Below, one piece after another: positions 33,323 to 42,662 of a stretch of 64,000 nt of DNA. Location of the stretch: NCBI RefSeq assembly GCF_000716715.1, contig NZ_JNYJ01000006.1:1-64000 (forward strand), read 5' to 3'. A model generated the notes under the pieces. That model worked only from the letters and a program-made list of their open reading frames with translations, did no database searches and was not told the origin of the DNA. Numbering within the stretch: position 1 is the first letter of the stretch; each line of letters opens with the position of its first letter. The position numbers and the translations under genes are program-made. Source of the DNA: Dactylosporangium aurantiacum. Its GTDB lineage: Bacteria; Actinomycetota; Actinomycetes; Mycobacteriales; Micromonosporaceae.

Positions 33323-35155
33323 GTGACGTCGGACGTAGGGCTGGCCAGCGGAGGGCCGGTGGTCCCGTCCCGCGGGGCGCTGCGCCCCGTCGACCCGCGA
33401 CGGGTGCAGATCACCGGCGGGTTCTGGGCACAGCGCCAGGCGGTGAACGGCACCGCGACGATCGAGCACTGCCGCACCTGGCTCGACCGCCTCGGCTGGA
33501 CCGGCAACTTCGCCACGACGGGTGCCGGCACGGCGCGCCGCCGCGGCCGGGAGTTCTCCGACTCCGAGGTGTACAAGCACGTCGAGGCGATGTGCTGGGA
33601 ATCGGTCCGCCCCGGCGGCACGGACTACGCCGCGCGGCTCGACGAGCTCACCGCGATGATCGCCGGCGCGCAGGCGGCCGACGGCTACCTGCACACCGCG
33701 TTCGGCCGGCCCGGGCAGCCGGCGCGCTACAGCGACCTCAACTTCGGCCACGAGCTGTACTGCGCCGGCCACCTCATCCAGGCCGGCGTCGCGGCGGCCC
33801 GCACCGGGCGCGCCGCCGGCCTGCTGGAGGTGGCGCGGGGCGCGGCCGACCACGTGTGCGACACGTTCACCGACGCCGGGCTGTGCGGACACCCCGAGAT
33901 CGAGACGGCCCTCGTGGAGCTGTTCCGGGTCACGGGGGAGCAGCGCTACCTCGACCAGGCGGCCCGCTTCGTCGCGCGGCGCGGGCACCGCAGCCTGCCC
34001 GAGCACGAGTTCGGCTGGCGGTACTTCCAGGACGCCGTGCCGGTCCGCGACGGCGAGGTGTTCGCCGGGCACGCGGTGCGTGCGCTGTACCTGGCGGCCG
34101 GCGCCGTCGACGTGGCCGTGGAGACGGGCGACGACGCGCTGCTGGCGGGCGTCGCCCGGCAGTTCGACCGGACCCTCGCCCGGCGCACCTACGTCACCGG
34201 CGGCATGGGCTCCCGGCACCTCGACGAGTCCTTCGGCGACGACTTCGTGCTGCCGCCGGACCGCGCCTACTCCGAGACCTGCGCCGGCGTCGCCACCGTC
34301 ATGCTCGCCCACCGGCTGCTGCTGGCCACCGGCGACCTGCGCTACGGCGACATCGCCGACCGGGTCCTGCACAACGTCGTGGCCACCGCCGTCGCCGACG
34401 ACGGCCAGGCTTTCTTCTACGCCAACACCCTGCACCAGCGCACCGTCACCGAGGCCGTCCCGGCGGACCGCGAGCAGCTGCGGTTCGGCGGCGGGCCCCG
34501 GGCGCCGTGGTTCGAGGTGTCCTGCTGCCTCAACAACGTGGCCAGGCTGCTGGCGTCGCTGGGCACCTACCTGGTGACCGAGGACGACGGCGGCATGCAG
34601 CTGCACCACTACGCGCCGATGACCGTCGAGGCGGCCGGGATGCGGCTGCGCGTCGACACCGGCTACCCCGACGACGGCGGCGTCGTGGTCACCGTCGAGG
34701 AGGCGCCCGACGCCCCGCGCACCCTGACGCTGCGGGTGCCCGGCTGGGCGCGCGACGTCGCGGCCCCGCCGGTGCCGAAGGTGTACCGGCCGGGCGACCA
34801 GGTGCGCCTCGACCTGCCGGTGAAGCCGCGCTGGACCTTCCCCGACCCGCGGATCGACGCGACCCGGGGCTGCGCCGCGGTCGAGGCCGGACCGGTCGTC
34901 ATGTGCGCCGAGTCGATCGACCAGGAGGACGGCGTCACCCTCGACGACATCCAGGTCGACACGTCCGTCGCCCCGCAGGCCACCGCCGTGAAGGGGCGCC
35001 TCGTCCAGCCCGTCGAGCGTGACTGGCCGTACACCGGCCTCGTCGACGGCCGGGAAAGCTCGAACCCGATCGTGGTCACCCTCGTGCCCTACCACCGTTG
35101 GGCGCGGCGCGGCCCGTCCGCCATGCGCATCTGGCTCCCGATCGCCACCCCATAG
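33323..35155 (+). CDS. Cytosolic GH127-family beta-L-arabinofuranosidase
   Basis: A 610-residue enzyme without signal peptide. It carries the GH127/DUF1680 zinc-thiolate active site: Glu318-x-Cys320 in YSETCAGVA and Cys401-Cys402 in EVSCCLNN, matching Glu338/Cys340 and Cys417/Cys418 of HypBA1, where one cysteine is the nucleophile. Other family segments are GGFWAQRQAVN, SDSEVYKHVEAMCW, YLHTAF and RRTYVTGGMGSRHLDESFG. It removes beta-L-arabinofuranosyl units from imported oligosaccharides. GTG 33323 has GGAAGG upstream. The next gene begins 28 bases later, so this starts a long plus-strand operon. Confidence 0.9.
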   Translation: MTSDVGLASGGPVVPSRGALRPVDPRRVQITGGFWAQRQAVNGTATIEHCRTWLDRLGWTGNFATTGAGTARRRGREFSDSEVYKHVEAMCWESVRPGGTDYAARLDELTAMIAGAQAADGYLHTAFGRPGQPARYSDLNFGHELYCAGHLIQAGVAAARTGRAAGLLEVARGAADHVCDTFTDAGLCGHPEIETALVELFRVTGEQRYLDQAARFVARRGHRSLPEHEFGWRYFQDAVPVRDGEVFAGHAVRALYLAAGAVDVAVETGDDALLAGVARQFDRTLARRTYVTGGMGSRHLDESFGDDFVLPPDRAYSETCAGVATVMLAHRLLLATGDLRYGDIADRVLHNVVATAVADDGQAFFYANTLHQRTVTEAVPADREQLRFGGGPRAPWFEVSCCLNNVARLLASLGTYLVTEDDGGMQLHHYAPMTVEAAGMRLRVDTGYPDDGGVVVTVEEAPDAPRTLTLRVPGWARDVAAPPVPKVYRPGDQVRLDLPVKPRWTFPDPRIDATRGCAAVEAGPVVMCAESIDQEDGVTLDDIQVDTSVAPQATAVKGRLVQPVERDWPYTGLVDGRESSNPIVVTLVPYHRWARRGPSAMRIWLPIATP

Positions 35156-35183
35156 AACCCCCACCCGAAATGGAGGTGACGCG

Positions 35184-38100
35184 ATGCCACACCCCCGCTG
35201 GAAGTTCAGGCTGGCACTCGCGTTGACGACCGTCCTGACCGGCTCCGTCGGCGCCGCGACCCTGGCCGCCCCACCGGCGTCCGCGGCACAGACCATCGGC
35301 TACCCCACGTTCGGCGGGCCCGCCATTCCCGCCCCGCCCGTCGCGATGAGCACGGGCAACACGATGCAGGCCATCTTCGACGCGGAGAGCGGCGGCACCG
35401 ACTACTGGATGGACCGGCTCCTGGCCCGGCCCGGCAGCGACCCCGCCGGCACCTGGCTGATGACCCGTGGCCGGGGCGTGTTCATGAAGACGCACACCCC
35501 GGCGACCCTCGGCTTCGGCGGTGACGTCGCCTACTGGGAGAGCATCAACGGCCAGGGCGCGTTCACCGTCACCGCCGGCACCGGCACCTGGACCGAGCAG
35601 GTCGCCCAGCGCTGGCAGGCGCCCAGCCACTGGAAGAGCGTGCACACCAACGGCTCGCTGCGCATCAACCAGACGAAGTTCATCACCCACAACAACGTCG
35701 CGGTCGACAACCTCGCGATCACCAACACCGGCACCGCGGCGCAGACCATCGCGCTGCGGGTCACCTCGCCGTACGCCACCGCCGGCAGCGGCAACGAGCT
35801 GACCGGCCAGGTGGGCGTCAAGAACGCGCTCACCACCCTGTACCCGCGGCTGTCCGCCGACGGCTTCACCGCCACCAGCGGCGGGCTCAACCGGTCGGTG
35901 ACGATCCCCGCCGGCGCCACGGTCACCACCAAGGTGCTGCTGGGCTTCGTCGCCAACGAGATCCCGGACTCGCTCACGGAGTACAACACCTACAAGGGCT
36001 ACAGCGCGGCGACCGCGTTCTCCACCCACGTGCGGGAGTACAACCGCTGGTGGGCGCAGAACGTGCCCTACCTCGACGTGCCCGAGCCGGCGATCAAGAA
36101 GAACATCTACTACCGCTGGTGGCTGATGCGCTTCAACTACCTCGACGTCGACATCCCCGGCCAGGACTTCCAGTTCCCGGTGTCGGTCGAGGGCGCGCTG
36201 GGCTACAACAACGCGATCGCGCTCACCCAGCCGATGCACATCGACGACCTCAAGTACCTGCGCAACGCCGCCTACTCCTACGGCCCGTGGCTGTCGGTCG
36301 GGCAGACGTCCAAGGGCGGCCGGTTCATGGACAACCCCGGCGACCCGGAGAACTGGTCCAACAGCTACACCCAGTACATCGCCGAGGCCGCGTGGCGCAG
36401 CTACCAGATCCACGGCGGGCAGCCGGCGATCGCCGGGAACCTCGCGAAATACGCCGAGGGCGACGTCAAGGGCCAGCTGTCCTACTACGACCACAACAAC
36501 AACGGCCTCATCGAGTACGACTGGGGCGCGCTGACCGGCAACGACGCCGACGCCGTGTCCTTCCACTGGCGCTCCGGCAACATGGACCGGACCGAGTCCG
36601 CGTACGTCTACAGCGGCGCGCTCGCCGCGGTCCAGGCGTACACCGCGATCGGCAACACCGCGAAGGCCGCCGAGATGCAGGCGATCGCCGACCGCATCCG
36701 CACCGCGATCGTCGCCAACCTGTGGGACTCCACGAACAAGCTCATCGAGCACCGGCACGTCGCCACCAACACCCTCGTGCCATGGAAGGAGATCAACAAC
36801 TACTACCCGTACTCGGTCGGCGCGATGCCCAACACCGACGAGTACCGGCAGGCGCTGCGGCTGTTCGCCGACCCCGCCGAGTACCCGGTGTTCCCGTTCT
36901 TCACCGCCAACCAGAAGGACAAGGCGGCCGCCGCCGCGGCCGGCCAGCCCGGCAGCAACAACTTCTCCACCATCAACTCCACGGTGCAGTTCCGGCTGTA
37001 CTCCTCGGTGTTGCGCAACTACCCGAACCAGTGGATGTCGGCGGAGGACTACAAGAAGCTGCTGTACTGGAACGCCTGGGCGCAGTACATCGGCGGCAAC
37101 ACCCAGTGGCCGGACGCCAACGAGTTCTGGGCCGACTGGAACGCCGGCACCAGGACCATCGACTACCGGTCCTGGATCCACCACAACATCCTCGGCAGCA
37201 GCAACTGGACCGTCATCGAGGACGTGATGGGGCTGCGGCCGCGCAACGACAACCAGGTCGAGCTCAGCCCGATCAACATCGGCTGGCCGAACTTCGCGGC
37301 CAACAACCTGCGCTACCGCAACGCCGACCTCAGCGTCGTGTGGGACGACCCGGCCGACGGCGTCGTCAAGTACAGCGGCATCCCGCAGGGCTACTCCGTC
37401 TTCGTCAACGGCACCCGGGTCGCCACCGTCGACCGGCTGGTCCGGCTGGTCTGGAACCCGGCCACCGGCGCGGTCACCTTCCCCGCCGGCGGCGGCGCGA
37501 CCGTGCAGTTCAGCGCGGCCTACGCCGGGCTGCAGGCGCCGGGGCAGGTGACCCAGAGCAGCGCCCAGCTCGTCGACATGTTCAACAAGGCCGGCGTCGA
37601 CCTCACCTCGACCCTGCCGAACTACGCCCAGGGCGTGGCCACCACCGCGTCCTACACCGCCGGCGGCACCGCCGGCGCGAACGCCGTCGACGGGTTCCCC
37701 ATCAACGAGCCGCTGTGGGGCACCTACGGGTCGCCGAACGGCACCGACTGGCTGGAGCTCAACCTCGGCCAGGCCCGCACGGTCGACGAGGTGCGGCTGT
37801 GGTTCCGCAACGACCGGGCCGCCAACCGGTACCGGCAGCCCAGCTCGTACCAGATCCAGTACTCCACCGGCAGCGCCTGGGTCAACGTGGCCTCGCCGGT
37901 GAAGACGCCGGGCACGCCCAGGGCCAACTACAACGTGGTCAACTTCGCCGCCGTCAGCACGACGCGGCTGCGCGTGCTGGTCACCCACGCGTCCGGCTTC
38001 AAGACCGCGCTCACCGAGGTCAAGGTCTACCACCGGGGCGGCACGGTGCCCCCACCGGCCGGCGGGAACCTGGCGCTGAGCGCGACCCCCAGCGCGTCCT

Positions 38101-38489
38101 ACACCTCGGCGTGGGAGAGCGTCGCCGCCCTCAACGACGGCATCGACCCGCCCAGCTCCAACGACACGGTCAACCCGCGCTGGGGTACCTGGCCCAACAC
38201 CGGCGAGCAGTGGGGACTGCTGACCTGGCCGGCCGCGCAGACGCTCGACTCGGCCGACGTGTACTTCTTCGATGACAACGGCGGGGTGCGGCTGCCCGCC
38301 TCGTGGAAGCTGCAGTACTGGAACGGCACCGCCTACGTGGACGTCGCCGGCGCGTCGGGCTACCCGCTGGGGCTCAACCAGTACAACCACGTGACGTTCA
38401 CGGCGGTGAGCACCACGAGGCTGCGGGTGCTGCTGCAGAGCGGCACGGCATCGGTCGGCCTGCTCGAAGTCAAAGCATTCGGTCCGTAG
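35184..38489 (+). CDS. Secreted alpha/alpha-barrel glycosidase with two discoidin modules
   Basis: A 1101-residue secreted protein. Residues 1-34 are a Sec signal ending ASAAQ. Residues about 50-270 form a beta-rich supersandwich-like domain, about 285-760 a helical barrel resembling MGH1-like/GH63-type clan-G hydrolases (WWLMRFNYLDVD, YYDHNNNGLIEYDWGALTGN, HWRSGNMDRTESAYVYSGAL). Residues about 860-975 and 990-1100 are two F5/8 type C (CBM32-like) sugar-binding modules, each with a TTRLRVL strand. GGAGGTGA before ATG 35184 fixes the start. The exact GH family is uncertain. Placed between GH127 and lacI-2, it probably trims arabinose-rich plant glycans outside the cell. Confidence 0.78.
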   Translation: MPHPRWKFRLALALTTVLTGSVGAATLAAPPASAAQTIGYPTFGGPAIPAPPVAMSTGNTMQAIFDAESGGTDYWMDRLLARPGSDPAGTWLMTRGRGVFMKTHTPATLGFGGDVAYWESINGQGAFTVTAGTGTWTEQVAQRWQAPSHWKSVHTNGSLRINQTKFITHNNVAVDNLAITNTGTAAQTIALRVTSPYATAGSGNELTGQVGVKNALTTLYPRLSADGFTATSGGLNRSVTIPAGATVTTKVLLGFVANEIPDSLTEYNTYKGYSAATAFSTHVREYNRWWAQNVPYLDVPEPAIKKNIYYRWWLMRFNYLDVDIPGQDFQFPVSVEGALGYNNAIALTQPMHIDDLKYLRNAAYSYGPWLSVGQTSKGGRFMDNPGDPENWSNSYTQYIAEAAWRSYQIHGGQPAIAGNLAKYAEGDVKGQLSYYDHNNNGLIEYDWGALTGNDADAVSFHWRSGNMDRTESAYVYSGALAAVQAYTAIGNTAKAAEMQAIADRIRTAIVANLWDSTNKLIEHRHVATNTLVPWKEINNYYPYSVGAMPNTDEYRQALRLFADPAEYPVFPFFTANQKDKAAAAAAGQPGSNNFSTINSTVQFRLYSSVLRNYPNQWMSAEDYKKLLYWNAWAQYIGGNTQWPDANEFWADWNAGTRTIDYRSWIHHNILGSSNWTVIEDVMGLRPRNDNQVELSPINIGWPNFAANNLRYRNADLSVVWDDPADGVVKYSGIPQGYSVFVNGTRVATVDRLVRLVWNPATGAVTFPAGGGATVQFSAAYAGLQAPGQVTQSSAQLVDMFNKAGVDLTSTLPNYAQGVATTASYTAGGTAGANAVDGFPINEPLWGTYGSPNGTDWLELNLGQARTVDEVRLWFRNDRAANRYRQPSSYQIQYSTGSAWVNVASPVKTPGTPRANYNVVNFAAVSTTRLRVLVTHASGFKTALTEVKVYHRGGTVPPPAGGNLALSATPSASYTSAWESVAALNDGIDPPSSNDTVNPRWGTWPNTGEQWGLLTWPAAQTLDSADVYFFDDNGGVRLPASWKLQYWNGTAYVDVAGASGYPLGLNQYNHVTFTAVSTTRLRVLLQSGTASVGLLEVKAFGP

Positions 38490-38492
38490 GAC

Positions 38493-39527
38493 ATGTACAC
38501 CGCTCGAAGGCCCCCGGCGATGCGGGACGTCGCCCACCTCGCCGGGGTGTCCCACCAGACCGTGTCCCGGGTGGTCAACGACCACCCGAGCGTCCGGTCC
38601 GAGACCCGGGCCAGGGTCCTGGCCGCGATGCGCGCGCTGGACTACCAGCCGAACGTCGCGGCCAGGACCCTCGCCACCAACCGGTCGCAGACCGTCGGCC
38701 TGGTCACCTTCGACACCACGCTGTTCGGGCCGTCGTTCATGGTCCACGCCATCGAACGCGCGGCCCGGGAAGCGGGCTACTTCGTCAGCATCGCCAGCGC
38801 CAGGGAGCTCAACGTGCCGTCGGTCCACGAAGCGATCCGCCGGCTGCGGGAACAGGCGGTCGAGGGGATCATCACCCTCGCCCCGGTCGCCGCGGCCTGG
38901 ACGGCACTGGGCCGCTCCCTGCTGGACGTGCCGGCGCACGTGCCGATCGTCGGCATGGGCATCGACGCGCACGCCATGCCCGAGGTGCCGATGGTCGCCG
39001 TGGACAACGCCGCCGGCGCCGGCCTGGCCACCCGGCACCTCATCGCCCTGGGCCACCGCACCGTGCACCACGTGGCGGGCCCGGCCGAGTGGCCGGAGGC
39101 CCGCGAGCGGATGGAGGGCTGGCAGCGCGCGCTCAACGACGCCGGCCTGCCGGTGCCGCCGGCGCTGCCCGGCGACTGGAGCGCGCGGTCCGGCTACGCG
39201 GCCGGCCGGGCGCTCGCCGCGGACCCGGCGGTCACCGCCGTGTTCTGCGGCAACGACCAGATGGCGATCGGTGTGCTGCGCGCCATGCACGAGGCCGGCC
39301 GGCCCGTGCCCGGGGCGGTCAGCGTCGTCGGGTTCGACGACATGCCGGAGGCGCCGTACCTGCAGCCTCCCCTGACGACCGTCCGGCAGGACTTCGCCGA
39401 GCTCGGCCGGCGCAGCATGCATCTGCTCGTCACCCAGATCGCGGCGGGCGTACGGCAGACCGGGCAGCACCGGTCCGCCCCTGACCTCGTCGTGCGTGAA
39501 AGCACCTCCGCTCTTGCTTTTCGATAA
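38493..39527 (+). CDS. LacI-family repressor (LacI-2)
   Basis: A 344-residue regulator. AMRDVAHLAGVSHQTVSRVVND is the helix-turn-helix, followed by a sugar-binding-like effector domain and VVRESTSALAF at the end. Only three bases separate it from the glycosidase stop, so it is cotranscribed. A LacI-type site overlaps its own stop codon, upstream of importer B, which is the likely target. By sequence it is clearly distinct from LacI-1. Confidence 0.92.
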   Translation: MYTARRPPAMRDVAHLAGVSHQTVSRVVNDHPSVRSETRARVLAAMRALDYQPNVAARTLATNRSQTVGLVTFDTTLFGPSFMVHAIERAAREAGYFVSIASARELNVPSVHEAIRRLREQAVEGIITLAPVAAAWTALGRSLLDVPAHVPIVGMGIDAHAMPEVPMVAVDNAAGAGLATRHLIALGHRTVHHVAGPAEWPEARERMEGWQRALNDAGLPVPPALPGDWSARSGYAAGRALAADPAVTAVFCGNDQMAIGVLRAMHEAGRPVPGAVSVVGFDDMPEAPYLQPPLTTVRQDFAELGRRSMHLLVTQIAAGVRQTGQHRSAPDLVVRESTSALAFR

Positions 39528-39535
39528 CGCTCACA
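39522..39535 (+). promoter_or_regulatory. LacI-type operator before importer B
   Basis: CGATAACGCTCACA is centred on CG; its right arm reads TGTGAGC on the other strand, close to the arms at importer A (TGTTAGC, TGTGATC). It overlaps the lacI-2 stop and lies 23 bases before the importer B start. Confidence 0.6.
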
Positions 39536-39558
39536 AACAATGTGTCAGGAGGAAGACC

Positions 39559-40827
39559 TTGCATCGTCTACTGAGCGGCACCGTCGCCGCCGCACTGCTG
39601 CTGGCGCTCGCCGCCTGCGGCGGGAAGGACGCACCCGTGGCGTCGGGTGAGGCCGCCGACAGCGGTGCCGCGCTCACCCTGTGGACCCGGGCCGCCACCG
39701 AGTCGGTGTCCAAGGCGTACGCGGCCGCCTACAACGCCACCCACAAGAACCAGGTGCAGGTCACCGCGTACCCGAACGAGGAGTACCCGGCGAAGCTCGC
39801 CTCGGCCGCCGGCGCCAGGGCGCTGCCGGACCTGTTCGCCTCCGACGTCGTGTTCGCGCCGCAGTACGCCTCGCAAGGGCTGTGGCTGGACATCACCGAC
39901 AGGTTCAACGCCCTGCCGGTCAAGGACAAGGTCGCCCCGGCGCACGTGCGCAACGGCACCTGGAACAAGAAGCACTACGCGGTCCCGCACACCATCGACA
40001 TGTCGGTGATGCTGTACAACAAGGACCTGTTCACCAAGGCCGGCCTCGACCCGGAGAAGCCGCCGACGTCGCTGACCGAGTTCGCCGCCGCCGCCCGCGC
40101 CGTGGACAAGCTCGGCGGCGACATCAACGGCACCTACTTCGGCGGCAACTGCGGCGGCTGCAACGTGTTCACCCTGTGGCCGTCCGTGTGGGCCGCCGGC
40201 GGCGACGTCATGAACGCCGAGGGCACCGCCAGCACCATCGACTCCAAGGAGATGGCCGAGGTCTTCGCGCTCTACCGCAAGCTGTACGAGGAGGGCGTCG
40301 CCGCGCCCGCGTCCAAGGACGAGGCCGGCCCGACCTGGCTCGGCGCCCTGCAGAGCGGCAAGATCGGCATCGCGCCCGCGCCGTCGGCGTGGCTCGGCAT
40401 CATCGAGGAGAAGGCCACGTTCAAGGTCGGCATCGCCCCGATCAGCGGCATCAACGGGGGCGAGTCGACGTTCGTGGGCGGCGACTCGATCGGCATCGGC
40501 GCCACCAGCAAGCACGCCGCGCAGGCCTGGGACTTCCTGGCCTGGACCCTCGGCGACGAGGCCCAGGTCGAGGTCGTCGCGAAGGGCAAGGGCGTGCCGA
40601 CCCGCACCGACCTCGCGTCGAACAAGTACTCCTCCGCCGACCCGCGCATCGTCACCATCAACAACCTGATGGGCAAGGGCCGCACCCCGTACGCGAAGAA
40701 CTTCAACGCCACCTACAACGACCCCCAGAGCCCCTGGAACACCGCGTTCCGCGGCGCGCTGTTCGGCGACGCGCAGAAGTCCCTCGGCGACGGCGCCACG
40801 GCGCTCACCGCCTCCCTGAAGAAGTAG
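39559..40827 (+). CDS. Sugar-binding lipoprotein (system B)
   Basis: A 422-residue solute-binding protein, family 1. The signal peptide HRLLSGTVAAALLLALAAC ends in a lipobox with lipid Cys20. The mature part starts ALTLWTRAATESVSKAYAAAYN. GGNCGGCN gives the same Cys-x-x-Cys pair as in system A. The TTG 39559 start is chosen because AGGAGGAAG sits at ideal distance and the signal peptide begins there. First gene of importer B, followed by an attenuating hairpin, then two permeases and two glycosidase genes. Likely ligand: arabino-oligosaccharide. Confidence 0.92.
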   Translation: MHRLLSGTVAAALLLALAACGGKDAPVASGEAADSGAALTLWTRAATESVSKAYAAAYNATHKNQVQVTAYPNEEYPAKLASAAGARALPDLFASDVVFAPQYASQGLWLDITDRFNALPVKDKVAPAHVRNGTWNKKHYAVPHTIDMSVMLYNKDLFTKAGLDPEKPPTSLTEFAAAARAVDKLGGDINGTYFGGNCGGCNVFTLWPSVWAAGGDVMNAEGTASTIDSKEMAEVFALYRKLYEEGVAAPASKDEAGPTWLGALQSGKIGIAPAPSAWLGIIEEKATFKVGIAPISGINGGESTFVGGDSIGIGATSKHAAQAWDFLAWTLGDEAQVEVVAKGKGVPTRTDLASNKYSSADPRIVTINNLMGKGRTPYAKNFNATYNDPQSPWNTAFRGALFGDAQKSLGDGATALTASLKK

Positions 40828-40832
40828 TCGCC

Positions 40833-40862
40833 GGGCCCGCCTTGCGCCATGAGGGCGGGCCC
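40833..40862 (+). terminator. Attenuator hairpin between binding protein and permeases
   Basis: GGGCCCGCC (40833-40841) pairs perfectly with GGCGGGCCC (40854-40862). Such hairpins after binding-protein genes usually let the binding protein be made in excess over the permeases. Confidence 0.7.
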
Positions 40863-40880
40863 CCGTCCCGGAGATCGATG

Positions 40881-41795
40881 ATGACGTTGCTGGCGCCAGC
40901 GCGACCGACGGTCCTGCCGTCGGCGCCGCCGCGAAGGAAACGCAACAAGCAGTGGATCGGCGCCCTGTACGCCGCGCCGACCGCGTTCGTGGTGGGCATG
41001 TTCTTCGTCGTGCCGCTCGCGCTGGTCGTCTGGATGTCCCTGCACCACTGGCCGCTGCTCGGCGCGCCCACCCTCAACGCCCCGGAGAACTACGCCGGGC
41101 TCGGCGAGGACGAGCTGCTGCGCACCGCCGTGTGGTTCACCCTCAAGTACACGGTGGTCGTCACCGTCCTGCTGTTCGCGCTGTCGTTCGGCCTGGCGCT
41201 CATGGTCCAGCACCGCGGGCGCGGCGTCGGGCTGCTGCGCACCGCGTTCTTCCTGCCCGCCGCGGTCGGCTTCGCCAGCGCGTCGCTGCTGTTCCTCGGC
41301 CTGCTCAGCGACGAGATCGGCCCGGTGAACGACCTGCTGGCCGGCGACGGCTACCTGTCACTGACCAGCGGCAGCCCGAACACCGCGCTCGGCTCCGCGG
41401 TCGTGCTCGTGCTGTGGCGCTTCGCCGGGTTCAACATGCTCATCCTGCTCACCGGGCTGCAGGCGATCCCGCTCGACGTGTACGAGGCGGCCCGGCTGGA
41501 CGGCGCGACCCGCTGGCAGATCTTCCGCCGCATCACGGTACCGCTCATGCGGCCCACCATCGCGCTCGTGCTCACCCTCATGATCACCGGCTCGTTGCTC
41601 GCCTTCGACCAGTTCTGGATCCTCACCCGCGGCGGCCCCGACAACAGCACCACGTCGCTGGTCATGGTGATCTACCGGGAGGCGTTCATCGAGCTGGACC
41701 TCGGCTCCGCCGCCGCGATCTCGGTGGTGCTGCTCGGGGTGCTCATCGTGTTCAACGCCATCCAGCTCGGCGTGCTGCGCCGGCGATCGCAGTAG
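40881..41795 (+). CDS. Sugar ABC transporter permease 1 (system B)
   Basis: A 304-residue MalF/LacF-type permease with a basic cytosolic N-terminus (RRKRNKQ) and six membrane helices. The EAA loop is IPLDVYEAARLDGATRWQIF. GGAG lies before ATG 40881 (ATG 40878 is an alternative). Paralogue of the system A permease at 28944-29804. Confidence 0.93.
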   Translation: MTLLAPARPTVLPSAPPRRKRNKQWIGALYAAPTAFVVGMFFVVPLALVVWMSLHHWPLLGAPTLNAPENYAGLGEDELLRTAVWFTLKYTVVVTVLLFALSFGLALMVQHRGRGVGLLRTAFFLPAAVGFASASLLFLGLLSDEIGPVNDLLAGDGYLSLTSGSPNTALGSAVVLVLWRFAGFNMLILLTGLQAIPLDVYEAARLDGATRWQIFRRITVPLMRPTIALVLTLMITGSLLAFDQFWILTRGGPDNSTTSLVMVIYREAFIELDLGSAAAISVVLLGVLIVFNAIQLGVLRRRSQ

Positions 41796-41806
41796 GAGCC
41801 GTGCAG

Positions 41807-42589
41807 ATGACCCGCAGGATCAGCGCCGCCGCGCTCGCCATCCTGTTCCTCTTCCCGCTGCTGTGGAGCGCCTGGGCCTCGGCGCGCACCCCGACCGGCT
41901 TCGGGATGGAGAACTACCGCCGGCTGTTCACCTCCGACAACGGCATCCGCGCCGAGCACGTCCTGAACAGCCTCACCGTGTGTACGCTCACCGTCGGCGG
42001 CACGCTGCTCGTGGCGACCCTCGGCGGCTACGCCTTCGGCCGCTTCCAGTTCCCCGGCAAGAACGCGCTGTTCCTGCTCACCCTGGCGATCCTCATGGTG
42101 CCCTACGCGACGATCCTCATCGCCCTGTACGTGCTGCTGGAGTGGATCGGGCTGCAGGACTCGCTGCTCGGGCTGAGCCTGGTGCTCATCATGTTCCAGC
42201 TGCCGTTCTCCATCTTCATGATGCGCAACGCGTTCGAGGCGATCCCCCAGGAGCTGGAGGAGTCCGCGCTCATCGACGGGTGCACCAGCTTCGGCGCGCT
42301 CACCCGCATCATGCTGCACGCGGTGCGGCCCGGGCTGATCACCGTCGGGCTCTTCGCGTTCCTCACCTCGTGGAGCGAGTTCTTCGCCCCCCTCATCCTG
42401 CTCAACTCCACCGACAAGTTCACCGTCATGCTCGCCGTGGTCAACATGCGCACCGCGTCGTTCGGCGCCATCGACTACGCCGCCCTCGAGGCCGGCGTCA
42501 CCTTCATGGCGGTGCCCTGCCTGCTGCTCTTCCTGGTCCTGCAACGCAGCTACGTCCGGGGCTTCATGTCGGGCGCGCTGCGCGGCTGA
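41807..42589 (+). CDS. Sugar ABC transporter permease 2 (system B)
   Basis: A 260-residue MalG/LacG-type permease with six membrane helices. The EAA loop is EAIPQELEESALIDGCTSFG. AGGAG is eight bases before ATG 41807. Near-identical organisation to the system A permease at 28141-28947, including the C-terminal pattern VLQRSYVRGFMSGALRG versus LLQRYYVRGFVKGALKG. Confidence 0.93.
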   Translation: MTRRISAAALAILFLFPLLWSAWASARTPTGFGMENYRRLFTSDNGIRAEHVLNSLTVCTLTVGGTLLVATLGGYAFGRFQFPGKNALFLLTLAILMVPYATILIALYVLLEWIGLQDSLLGLSLVLIMFQLPFSIFMMRNAFEAIPQELEESALIDGCTSFGALTRIMLHAVRPGLITVGLFAFLTSWSEFFAPLILLNSTDKFTVMLAVVNMRTASFGAIDYAALEAGVTFMAVPCLLLFLVLQRSYVRGFMSGALRG

Positions 42590-42662
42590 CCCGCGCCCTG
42601 CAACACGGCGGACCGTCCACCTCGGACGGCCCGCGGACACCCCATACCCTCGGGAGGGACCC

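Noticed and set aside
35076..39470. Very long minus-strand open frame (over 1400 codons) opposite the glycosidase and lacI-2
   Set aside because: Low-complexity Val/Gly/Arg shadow of two clear plus-strand genes; no motif, no start signal.
28141..42589. Two importers as a recent segmental duplication or inversion artefact
   Set aside because: The paralogous proteins share order and motifs but differ widely in sequence, so the duplication is old.
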